The notes under the pieces are model-generated. The model was not told where the DNA came from. It did not search any database and saw nothing but the letters and a program-made list of their open reading frames with translations. Below, piece by piece: positions 8,267 through 15,718 of a stretch of DNA of 64,000 nt. Origin of the DNA: an uncultured Rhodospirillaceae bacterium (GTDB lineage Bacteria; Pseudomonadota; Alphaproteobacteria; Azospirillales; Azospirillaceae); contig CALBDS010000057.1 of the NCBI GenBank assembly GCA_937927415.1, positions 1 to 64,000 on the forward strand, written 5' to 3'. Made by a program: the position numbers and the translations under genes. Position 1 is the first letter of the stretch. The number at the start of each line of letters is the position of its first letter.

Positions 8267-8638
8267 TCATCCCCGACCGGTCGCGGTGTCCAGACAGCGG
8301 ATGACCGCCGCCGCCTCGCACGGCTTGGGCAGGAACCCGCAGGCCCCGCGTTCGGCCGCCCGGCGGGCAAGCGCGGGGTCGGTTCGCCCGCTCATCAGCA
8401 CCACCGGCACCCGAGAGCCGGTGCGGGCCAGCACGGACGGCAATTCCAGCCCGCCGATCCCCGGCAGGTCGATGTCGCTGAGCAGGCAGGCGAAGCGCCG
8501 GGCATCGCCGGAGATAAGAAACTCCTCCACCGATGCGAACCCTTCGGCCCGATGCCCCAGCGACCGCAGAAAATCCATCATCGCGGCGCGAAAGGACGGG
8601 TCATCGTCGATGACGCAGATCCGGTGTGATGTGTGCAT
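8267..8638 (-). CDS. Single-domain response regulator (receiver only)
   Basis: A 123-residue lone receiver with acidic cluster IDDD (10-13), phospho-acceptor Asp ~55 in LLSDIDLPG, Ser in VLMSGR and Lys in LPKPCE. There is no output domain, so it probably acts by protein contact or as a phosphate sink. The start is uncertain. ATG 8638 gives a normal receiver length but has only a weak ribosome-binding site; the ATG pair at 8701-8704 is possible. It is convergent with the FixJ-type gene and lies downstream of the sigma-54 activator start-to-stop on the same strand, 84 nt past its stop, so it may be read from that transcript. Confidence 0.75.
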   Translation of the reverse strand: MHTSHRICVIDDDPSFRAAMMDFLRSLGHRAEGFASVEEFLISGDARRFACLLSDIDLPGIGGLELPSVLARTGSRVPVVLMSGRTDPALARRAAERGACGFLPKPCEAAAVIRCLDTATGRG

Positions 8639-8722
8639 GGTGGCTGTGGTGCGGCTCTGATGCCCACCGCCAGAATGACCGTTTGGCAAACAAACAGCCA
8701 TCATACATGGGTGTCACCGGCC

Positions 8723-10747
8723 TCACGAACCGGATGAGGAACGATCGATGCCGTGGCGTTTCATCTTTTCATACAGGGTGCTTTTGGCAATGCCCAGGCG
8801 GACCGCCGTCCGGCTGAGATTGCCGCGCTCGGCGGCGATGGCCCGCAGGATTTCCTCCCGTTCGCTGTCGGCCAGCCGCTTGCCCTTGCGGGCGGCGGGG
8901 GAATCCGGCGGATCGATGGAAACGGGCGGCGGGGCGGCAGATTGGTGCGCGGTGCCCTGATGGGCGGCGATTTCCGGCGGCAGGTCATCGAGCGTCAGCG
9001 TGTCGCCCTGCCCCAGCAGCACCATCCCTTCGATGGCGTTGCGCAGTTCGCGCACATTGCCGGGCCAGCCATAGGCCTGGAGCGCGCGCACCACCGCGGG
9101 CACGGGTGTCCGGCGCGGCACGCCATAGGTCCGGGCGGTCCGGTCGATGAAATGGTCGATCAGCGGGGGAATATCCTCGCGCCGGTCGGCCAGGGCCGGC
9201 AGACGCAGCACCGTCACCGCCAGCCGGTAATAGAGATCCATGCGGAAGACCCCGGCGGCCACCTCCGACCGCAGGTCGCGGTTGGTGGCGGCGACGATGC
9301 GCACCTTGACCTTTTTCGGCCGGGTTTCGCCCAGCCGGCAGACCTCGCCATCCTCCAGCACCCGCAGCAGGTTGGCCTGGAGGTCCAGCGGCATCTCACC
9401 GATTTCGTCGAGGAACAGGGTGCCGCCGTCGGCGGCTTCGAACTTGCCGGTCATGCCGCCGCGCCGGGCGCCGGTGAAGGCCCCCTCCACATAGCCGAAC
9501 AGCTCGCTGGCCAGCAGATCGCGGGTCATGCTGCCGCAGTTCAGCGGCACGAACGGCCCCTTGGCGTTGGGGCTGGCATCGTGCAGGGCGCGGGCGAACA
9601 CCTCCTTACCCGCACCCGTCGGCCCCAGCAGCAGGACGGGCACCGGCAGCTTGGCCAACTGCTGCGCCTTGGCCTTGACCTGGGTCAGCACCGGGCTGTT
9701 GCCAATGATCCGGCTGAAACAGGCGGGTTCGTCGGCGGGCACAGGCGGCAGGACAGCCGCGGCCCGGTCGCTGCGCGCCCAACGCTGCGACAGCGGCAGG
9801 GTCAGCAGCGTTCCCAGCCGCTCGTTCCGCTCCATGATCGGCTCGATCCAATCGGCGCGGATCCAGTCGGGCAGAGCGCCCCCGCCCTCCCCCGCCCGGC
9901 TGATGTCGGGGGCGATGCGCAGGTCGTTGCACACCCCCACATCCAGCCCGCGGGTGTTGAGGAACTGGCTGGCCCCTTCGTTGGCCCGCACCAGACGGCC
10001 GCGGCGGTCGAAGACCACCAGACCGTTTTCGCTCCACCGGCGGGTGTCGGCCAGGGTGATGTCCAGAAGCCGGGCGCGCTTTTCCATTTCCTGCGCGGCC
10101 AGACGCATTTCGATGCGCCCGGCGCCGGTCACCGCCAGCGCCAGACAATGGGTGCTGTGGCTGCCGCTCAGCCCGGAAATGTCCAGCACCCCCAGCGCCG
10201 CCCCGTCATAGGGATCGCGGATCACGCTGGCCGAACAGGTCCATTGCTTGACACCTTCGCAAAAATGCTCCGCCGCGCTGATCTGCACCGGGGTTCCGGC
10301 GGTCAGGGCGGTGCCGATGGCGTTGGTGCCGCTGATGCCCTCGTTCCACATGGCGCCGGGCACCAGTTGCACACCTTCCCCATTGTCCTTGGCGCTGGGG
10401 TCGCCCTCCACCGACAAGATGACGCCGCGGGGATCGGTCAGGATCATCATGGTGCCGGATTCGGCAAGGAATTCCCGCGCGTTGGCCATCACCGGCCGCG
10501 CCGCCTCGATCAGGTCGGCGTATTGCCGCCGCAGCCGGTCCAGCCCGTCGGGATCCACCACCAGCGGGGCAGCACTGCGGATCGGGTTGACCCCCTGGTC
10601 AAGACAACGCCGCCATGAATCCTCGACCATCCGGCGGACGGCGTTGTTCGGCATCCCCTCGCCCGACAGGAACCGTTCCCAGGCGCGCATGACCGTATCC
10701 GCGCCGCCGACGGCCTCCGGCCCGCGGATGGGTGGCGGTTGCACCAT
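8723..10747 (-). CDS. acxR: Sigma-54-dependent activator of acetone carboxylase genes (AcoR/AcxR type)
   Basis: A 674-residue enhancer-binding protein. The N-terminal ~300 residues are of the AcoR type with a GAF sensor region (ILTDPRGVILSVEGDP, NEGISGTNAIGTAL). The AAA+ domain has Walker A GPTGAGKE, the sigma-54 contact loop GAFTGA, Walker B (GTLFLDEIGEMP) and the arginine region RREDIPPL. It ends in a Fis-type HTH (LSRTAVRLGIAKSTLYEKM). The start at ATG 10747 has GGGGAGGT upstream; a GTG one codon earlier is possible. It is encoded just downstream of the acx-sco operon, whose promoter is a textbook -24/-12 site. AcxR from Xanthobacter has the same role, so it is named by family and context. 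Confidence 0.85.
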   Translation of the reverse strand: MVQPPPIRGPEAVGGADTVMRAWERFLSGEGMPNNAVRRMVEDSWRRCLDQGVNPIRSAAPLVVDPDGLDRLRRQYADLIEAARPVMANAREFLAESGTMMILTDPRGVILSVEGDPSAKDNGEGVQLVPGAMWNEGISGTNAIGTALTAGTPVQISAAEHFCEGVKQWTCSASVIRDPYDGAALGVLDISGLSGSHSTHCLALAVTGAGRIEMRLAAQEMEKRARLLDITLADTRRWSENGLVVFDRRGRLVRANEGASQFLNTRGLDVGVCNDLRIAPDISRAGEGGGALPDWIRADWIEPIMERNERLGTLLTLPLSQRWARSDRAAAVLPPVPADEPACFSRIIGNSPVLTQVKAKAQQLAKLPVPVLLLGPTGAGKEVFARALHDASPNAKGPFVPLNCGSMTRDLLASELFGYVEGAFTGARRGGMTGKFEAADGGTLFLDEIGEMPLDLQANLLRVLEDGEVCRLGETRPKKVKVRIVAATNRDLRSEVAAGVFRMDLYYRLAVTVLRLPALADRREDIPPLIDHFIDRTARTYGVPRRTPVPAVVRALQAYGWPGNVRELRNAIEGMVLLGQGDTLTLDDLPPEIAAHQGTAHQSAAPPPVSIDPPDSPAARKGKRLADSEREEILRAIAAERGNLSRTAVRLGIAKSTLYEKMKRHGIDRSSSGS

Positions 10748-10775
10748 CACCTGACCTCCCCGAACGCCCGCTTGG

Positions 10776-10790
10776 CGGCACGTTCCTTGC
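10776..10790 (+). promoter_or_regulatory. Sigma-54-like -24/-12 element pointing away from acxR
   Basis: The sequence CGGCAC-N5-TTGC has the invariant GG (10777-10778) and GC (10789-10790) with the canonical 10-bp spacing. It would fire rightward into the acxR-scoB intergenic region, where no protein gene exists in that direction. It could be chance or the promoter of an antisense or small RNA. Confidence 0.3.
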
Positions 10791-11041
10791 CTCTTATTTC
10801 TTTGATCCGAACCGGCTGGATCTTTCTATAACCATGGACCTATCCGATCATGGCATTTCTATCATGATAAGCGATTTTTCTGTCCGGCGCCATATTCCGC
10901 AAATCATCAGGGGATAAAAAACCATAATCGCTGTGAATGCGGCCGAAAGGGGTAAATGGCCGTGCGCTGGTTTCCCCCGTCCCGTGCCATCTGTTCACGG
11001 GGATTTATGGTTTTTGTCTCTCTTTACGCAAACGACAAGGA

Positions 11042-11069
11042 CCGCCGGGTGCGCAACGGCACCCGGCGG
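11042..11069 (-). terminator. Terminator of the acx-sco operon
   Basis: A perfect 11-bp stem (CCGCCGGGTGC/GCACCCGGCGG, loop GCAACG) lies 77 bp past the scoB stop. Reading leftward, it is followed by the T-rich sequence TCCTTGTCGTTT. No such tract follows on the plus strand, so it acts for the leftward operon. Confidence 0.65.
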
Positions 11070-11145
11070 CCAGTTCGAGAGGCGCGCCGTGACAGACTGC
11101 GGGGATCCGGCGCCCTCTCCGCGAAACGAACGCCTATGGACCGGA

Positions 11146-11802
11146 TCAGGCGGCGCGGGCGGCCAAGGCGATGTCGAACGGTGCCCCGGTCGCCGCCGCC
11201 ACCCGCGCCACATCGACGCCGGGCGCCAGTTCGATCAGACGCAGCCCACCGCCCTTTTTATCGATGGCGAACACGGCCAGATCGGTGATGACCAGATCCA
11301 CCACCCCCGCCCCGGTCAGCGGCAGGGAACAGCAGTCCAGAATCTTGTGCTCGCCGTCGCGGGCGGTGTGCTCCATCACCACCACCACCTTCTTGACCCC
11401 GGCGACCAGATCCATGGCGCCGCCCATGCCCTTGACCATCTTGCCCGGCACCATCCAGTTGGCGAGGTCGCCCTTGGAACTGACCTGCATCGCCCCCAGG
11501 ATGGCGATGTCGATGTGCCCGCCGCGGATCATGGCGAAGCTGTCGGCCGAAGAGAAATAGCTGGTCTTGGGCAGTTCGGTGATGGTCTGCTTGCCGGCGT
11601 TGATGAGGTCGGCGTCCTCTTCCCCTTCGAACGGGAACGGTCCCATGCCGAGCATGCCGTTCTCGCTCTGCAAGGTGACGTTGATGCCGTCGGGAATGTG
11701 GTTGGCCACCAGCGTGGGAATGCCGATGCCGAGATTGACATAGAAGCCGTCGCGCAGTTCCTGCGCCGCCCGTGCGGCCATCTGGTCGCGGTTCCAGGCC
11801 AT
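11146..11802 (-). CDS. scoB: 3-oxoacid CoA-transferase subunit B
   Basis: A 218-residue beta subunit of the cytosolic succinyl-CoA:3-oxoacid (acetoacetate) CoA-transferase. It contains LGIGIPTLVANHIP and the catalytic Glu in SENGMLGMG, near residue 47. Acetoacetate made by acetone carboxylase is activated to acetoacetyl-CoA for cleavage to acetyl-CoA. The start is ATG 11802 with AAGGGGG upstream. An ATG five codons earlier (11817) overlaps the scoA stop as ATGA but has no better ribosome-binding site. It is the last gene of the leftward operon, before a strong terminator. Confidence 0.92.
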   Translation of the reverse strand: MAWNRDQMAARAAQELRDGFYVNLGIGIPTLVANHIPDGINVTLQSENGMLGMGPFPFEGEEDADLINAGKQTITELPKTSYFSSADSFAMIRGGHIDIAILGAMQVSSKGDLANWMVPGKMVKGMGGAMDLVAGVKKVVVVMEHTARDGEHKILDCCSLPLTGAGVVDLVITDLAVFAIDKKGGGLRLIELAPGVDVARVAAATGAPFDIALAARAA

Positions 11803-11813
11803 GCTTGCCCCCT

Positions 11814-12515
11814 TCATGCGCGCGCGCGCACCGTGCGCTGCTCGATGCGTTTTTCGTTGTCGCTGCTCGCCACCACCCGCTGGACGAAGATGCCCGGCGT
11901 GTGGATGTGGTCGGCGTCGATGGTGCCGACCGGGACCAGATGTTCCACCTCCGCCACCGTCACCGCACCGGCGGTTGCCATCATGGGGTTGAAGTTGCGG
12001 GCGGTCTTGCGGAACACCAGATTGCCTTCGCTGTCGCCCATCCATGCCTTGATGATGGCAAGGTCGGCGCGCAGGCCGCGTTCCATCACATAGGTGTCGC
12101 CGTCGAAATCGCGCTGTTCCTTGCCCTCGGCCACCAGCGTGCCCACCCCGGTGCGGGTGAAAAAGGCCGGGATGCCGGCCCCGCCGGCCCGGATGCGTTC
12201 GGCCAGCGTCCCTTGCGGGTTGAATTCCAGTTCCAGTTCCCCCGACAGGTATTGCTGGGCGAACTGCTTGTTCTCGCCGACATAGGACGAGATCATCTTG
12301 CGGATCTGCCGGGTTTCCAGCAATCGCCCCAGCCCGATCCCATCCACGCCCGCGTTGTTGGAGATGACGGTCAGCCCGCCGACACCGCTGTCGTGCAGCG
12401 CGTTTATCAGCGTTTCCGGGATGCCGCACAGGCCGAACCCCCCGGCCATGACGGTCATGCCGTCGAACAGCAGCCCGTCCAGCGCCGCGGCGGCGCTGTC
12501 GTATACCTTGCTCAT
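11814..12515 (-). CDS. scoA: 3-oxoacid CoA-transferase subunit A
   Basis: A 233-residue alpha subunit of the CoA-transferase, starting MSKVYDSAAAAL. The glycine-rich CoA-binding region is at ~24-32 (AGGFGLCGIPE), followed by the conserved ISNNAG. Length and motifs are normal for ScoA/AtoD-type subunits. The start ATG 12515 has AGAGGAAA upstream. It is followed by scoB with a gap of eleven bases or less and preceded by acxC across a 316-bp gap that holds repeats. It works with ScoB on the acetoacetate released by the Acx enzyme. Confidence 0.93.
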   Translation of the reverse strand: MSKVYDSAAAALDGLLFDGMTVMAGGFGLCGIPETLINALHDSGVGGLTVISNNAGVDGIGLGRLLETRQIRKMISSYVGENKQFAQQYLSGELELEFNPQGTLAERIRAGGAGIPAFFTRTGVGTLVAEGKEQRDFDGDTYVMERGLRADLAIIKAWMGDSEGNLVFRKTARNFNPMMATAGAVTVAEVEHLVPVGTIDADHIHTPGIFVQRVVASSDNEKRIEQRTVRARA

Positions 12516-12543
12516 GCCGCTTTCCTCTTGTCGTCCGGCGGGT

Positions 12544-12574
12544 GCCGGGCGGGGTGCTCCTTCCCCCGCCCGGC
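12544..12574. repeat. Perfect 11-bp hairpin in the acxC-scoA gap
   Basis: GCCGGGCGGGG (12544-12554) pairs with CCCCGCCCGGC (12564-12574) across a short loop. The right arm is partly repeated as CCCCCGCCCGGCGG at about 12807-12820, next to the acxC stop. No T run follows on either strand, so an mRNA stability or processing structure is more likely than a terminator. Confidence 0.55.
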
Positions 12575-12597
12575 GGCAACGAAATCCCGTTGATTTC

Positions 12598-12770
12598 CCT
12601 CTCCCGCCCCGGGAGAGGGGAAGGGTGAGGGCCGGATTTCGCGCCGAAGGCCCGAAATCCGTTGCGAAGCAACCGCAAACCTGAGGTTTGGAGAGCCTGA
12701 CGGCTCGATTTTCGGGCTATCGCGCGAAAACCGACCCTCACCCCGGCCCTCTCCCCGAGGGGAGAGGGGG
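12598..12770. repeat. MITE-like palindromic element inside the acx-sco operon
   Basis: A ~173-bp element has imperfect terminal inverted repeats. The left end runs CCCTCTCCC...GGGAGAGGGG, then GGGTGAGGG, then GATTTCGCGC. The right end mirrors it as GCGCGAAAACC, CCCTCACCCC and CCCTCTCCCC...GGGGAGAGGG. Each end is itself a hairpin. It carries no ORF of its own. It fills most of the 316-bp gap between acxC and scoA, where the other junctions of the operon are 10-40 bp, and so looks like an insertion of a dispersed element. Confidence 0.65.
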
Positions 12771-12831
12771 TTCTTCCGGGTTGTTCGCCTGAGTTCGTTG
12801 CCCTGTCCCCCGCCCGGCGGCCCCGGCGCCG

Positions 12832-13332
12832 TCAGGCGCGTTCGGGGACCGGCAGGTTCACCCAATCACGGTAGAACGCTTCGATGTCCGGCTCGAAGTC
12901 GTGGACCACCGGGTACCACGGGGTCGGCGCTTCCACGTCGTGCATGGCGCCGCAGGTGGGGCAGTAGTATTCCCGGTACACCTGCCACTGGGTATCCGGC
13001 GCCATCAGCTTGGGATACACCTCCACCATCGCTTCCTCGGTGTCGCGGACATAGACCGCCGCGTGCAGCTTCCAGTTTTCGCGGTAGTCGGCGAAGACGT
13101 GGCCGCAATCGCACTGGGTGACCCATTTCTTGGTGTCGGCCTTCTGCACGATGTAGAGGTGCGGCCCCAGCGGCAGGACGATCTTGTCCGTGAACGTCAC
13201 CTTGGCCTGCAGGGCGTCCAGGTACTGGGCGAAACGGCTGGTGTCCTTGGGCATGGACAGCATGCGGAAGGTGGTTTCCCAGTCCAGCGTGCCTTCGACC
13301 AGATGGGCGACCTGTTCATTGGTGTACGACAT
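12832..13332 (-). CDS. acxC: Acetone carboxylase gamma subunit
   Basis: A 166-residue small subunit of acetone carboxylase, a cytosolic alpha2-beta2-gamma2 enzyme that turns acetone and bicarbonate into acetoacetate with ATP. It contains ILPLGPH-like VLPLGPHLYIVQ, then Cys pairs CDCGH (~74) and CPTCG (~125) that fit the zinc site of the family. It ends with DVEAPTPWYPVVHDF and LPVPERA, both hallmarks of AcxC. The length matches the Xanthobacter protein (~168). The start at 13332 has AAGGAGAG upstream. It lies 35 bp after acxB. Confidence 0.95.
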   Translation of the reverse strand: MSYTNEQVAHLVEGTLDWETTFRMLSMPKDTSRFAQYLDALQAKVTFTDKIVLPLGPHLYIVQKADTKKWVTQCDCGHVFADYRENWKLHAAVYVRDTEEAMVEVYPKLMAPDTQWQVYREYYCPTCGAMHDVEAPTPWYPVVHDFEPDIEAFYRDWVNLPVPERA

Positions 13333-13367
13333 ACTTCTCTCCTTGGATCAGGCGATGGCCGGGGCGG

Positions 13368-15704
13368 TCACTCTTCCACCTGGACGACGGTCTTGACGTC
13401 GGGCAGAAGCGACAGGTCCATGCGGTGCTTGGAGCCGTAGGTGGGAACGTCCAGTTCCTCCTCGGTCAGCGTCCAATCGGCGGGAAGGCTCCAGAAGTCC
13501 TTGAATTCCTTCGTGAACTTCTCCGACAGGCCGAAGCTGGTGGCGAACATGTGCTTGACCTGGGTGGCGGCGTGCTTGTTGACGATCCGCTCGCGTTCCT
13601 CCTTCATCCACTGGCGGGTCGGGACGGCGCGGGCCAGCCGTTCCTTGCGGATTTCGGCGCGGCGGGCCTTGGTCTTGTCCAGGTCCACCACGAACTTGCC
13701 GTCGTCGTCCTGGGTGAAGACGGCGCCATAGACCTTGCGGGCATACTCCGGCAGCAGGAACTTCTGGTTCAGGTCGGCTTCCACCGCCTTGGGATCGCGG
13801 TCGATGGGATCGCCGAAGCCCGGCCCGCCGCGCAGGTAATTCAGATAAAGGTCATAGTTGTCGTAGCAGTCTTCGGTGGTGATGCACTGCTTGTCCCGCT
13901 TGACGCGGGCGGTGGCGTCCAGGTGGCGTTCGTAATCCGGGTGCGTCGGATCGAAATCGCCGCCCAGCGGCAGGGAGTCGCCGATGGCGATGCGTTCCTT
14001 CAGCCCGGTCTTGTGGGCTTCGAAGCGATAGCCGGTGGCTGACGGGTACCCGCCCATCATGCCCCAATCGCTGTTCATGAAGCCGTTGCCCATGAAGAAC
14101 ATGGTCCAATCCTGGGCGTTCCACACCATGCGCAGCGTCTCGAACCCGCAGCCGCCGCGGTACTTGCCGTACCCGCCGGAGTTGGTCTTGACGTTGCGGC
14201 CCAGGTAGAGCAGCGGTTCGGCCATCTCCCAGATCTCGATGTCGCCCATGTCGCCTTCCGGATTCCAGATGGCGGCGGCATGGTTGAGACCGTCCTTGAC
14301 CGCGCAGGCGCCGGTGCCGCACGACGAGGCTTCGAAGCTGTTGACGGCGTGGATCTCACCGTCCTGGTTGATGCCGCCCCCCTGCAGCCAGTTGGAGGTG
14401 TTGGCGTTGCCGGCGTTGACCTCTTCCAGATAGCCGCGGCTGAAATAGGCCTGCCCCAGCCCCCGCCACAGCGCCGCCCAGCCGGACACCAGGAAATGCC
14501 AGGCATAGGCATGGCCGGTGCGGCGGTCGTCGGGGTTGCACCATGTCCCCTTGGGCAGGCGGAAGTCGGTGGCGAAGAAGGCCCCGTCGTTGATGCGCTG
14601 GGTCGGCACCAGCGTCTGGCACATCATCACCCAGATGCCGGAGGTGAAGGCCACCTGATGCGCGTTGAAGGTGTGCCAGCCCCAGCGGCTCGCCCCTTCG
14701 AAGTCCAGCTTCCAACTGCCGTCGTTGCGGATGGTCATCTCGCACGGGGAATGCATGATGGAGTCGAGCTTGGCGAAGGCCGACGACACCTGGACGTCGG
14801 GGTGCTTGTAGGGCACATCGACGAACGACACCTTGCGGTACTTGCCGGGCAGGGTCATCGCCTTGATGCGGTTCATCAGGCCGCGGCGGCCCTCTTCGAT
14901 CACCTCGAAGATGAACTTCTCATAGGCCTCGATGCCGTCGGCGCGGATCACCTCCTCCACCAGATCGCGGATCATGTGGCAACCGGCGATGCGGGTGCGT
15001 TCGTCCAGGATCCAGTATTTCGGCGTGCGCACCGACCGCTGGGATTCATGCAGCCAGTCGCGCAGCGGCTCGTCGTTGATGCCGGTCTTGCGGCACGTAA
15101 TCATGTAGCCGTCGCCGAACCGCTGCACCTGGCCGGTGGACATGGACCCCGGCGTGACCGCGCCGGTGTCGATGACGTGGGTGACGCCGCCGACCCAGCC
15201 GATCAGCCGCCCTTCCCAGAAGATCGGCACGATGGTGGCGATGTCGCAGGGATGGACGTTGCCGATGGCGCAGTCGTTGGTGGTGAACATGTCGCCGGGG
15301 TTGATGCCGGGATTCCGTTCCCAATCGTTCTCGATCATGTATTTGATCGCCGCACCCATGGTCCCCACATGGATGATGATGCCGGTCGAGGTGAGAACGC
15401 AGTCGCCGGCGGCGTTGTAGAGCGTGAAGCACAGCTCGCCTTCCTGCTCCACGATCGGGCTGGCGGCGATTTTCTTGGCGGTTTCGCGGGCGTGCACCAC
15501 GCCGCCGCGCAGCTTGGAGAACAGCTTTTCATAGCCGATGGGATCGCTGTCCCGCAGCTCCAGCTTTTCCAGGCCGTTGTAATAGCCGGTGTCCTTGGTC
15601 CGCGCGATGATCGCGTCGCGGTACTGCTTCAGGGTCTGGCCGTTGCCCAGCAGATCGGCGAAGCCGGAACCGCCCATCGTCTTGTTGGAATGCATCGTGT
15701 TCAT
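13368..15704 (-). CDS. acxB: Acetone carboxylase alpha subunit
   Basis: A 778-residue hydantoinase B/oxoprolinase-type subunit, which in acetone carboxylase holds the Mn-dependent carboxylation site. Characteristic stretches include STGIIIHVGTMG, PGDMFTTNDCAIGNVH, FEASSCGTGACAVKDG and RGGCGFETLRMVWN. The length is close to the Xanthobacter alpha subunit. Of several in-frame ATGs I take 15704, with GAGGGGG seven nt upstream; the much longer open frame continues into acxA on another reading and is not real. It starts 14 bp after acxA, consistent with a tight operon. Confidence 0.94.
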   Translation of the reverse strand: MNTMHSNKTMGGSGFADLLGNGQTLKQYRDAIIARTKDTGYYNGLEKLELRDSDPIGYEKLFSKLRGGVVHARETAKKIAASPIVEQEGELCFTLYNAAGDCVLTSTGIIIHVGTMGAAIKYMIENDWERNPGINPGDMFTTNDCAIGNVHPCDIATIVPIFWEGRLIGWVGGVTHVIDTGAVTPGSMSTGQVQRFGDGYMITCRKTGINDEPLRDWLHESQRSVRTPKYWILDERTRIAGCHMIRDLVEEVIRADGIEAYEKFIFEVIEEGRRGLMNRIKAMTLPGKYRKVSFVDVPYKHPDVQVSSAFAKLDSIMHSPCEMTIRNDGSWKLDFEGASRWGWHTFNAHQVAFTSGIWVMMCQTLVPTQRINDGAFFATDFRLPKGTWCNPDDRRTGHAYAWHFLVSGWAALWRGLGQAYFSRGYLEEVNAGNANTSNWLQGGGINQDGEIHAVNSFEASSCGTGACAVKDGLNHAAAIWNPEGDMGDIEIWEMAEPLLYLGRNVKTNSGGYGKYRGGCGFETLRMVWNAQDWTMFFMGNGFMNSDWGMMGGYPSATGYRFEAHKTGLKERIAIGDSLPLGGDFDPTHPDYERHLDATARVKRDKQCITTEDCYDNYDLYLNYLRGGPGFGDPIDRDPKAVEADLNQKFLLPEYARKVYGAVFTQDDDGKFVVDLDKTKARRAEIRKERLARAVPTRQWMKEERERIVNKHAATQVKHMFATSFGLSEKFTKEFKDFWSLPADWTLTEEELDVPTYGSKHRMDLSLLPDVKTVVQVEE

Positions 15705-15718
15705 GGTCGGTCCCCCTC

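Larger units (their letters stand above)
10748..11145. other. Intergenic region between acxR start and scoB stop
   Basis: There is no convincing gene in these 398 bases. The right part holds the scoB terminator hairpin (11042-11069). The centre (about 10795-10925) is AT-rich compared with its surroundings and probably holds the leftward promoter of acxR. The left end holds a rightward -24/-12-like sequence (10776-10790). Confidence 0.6.
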
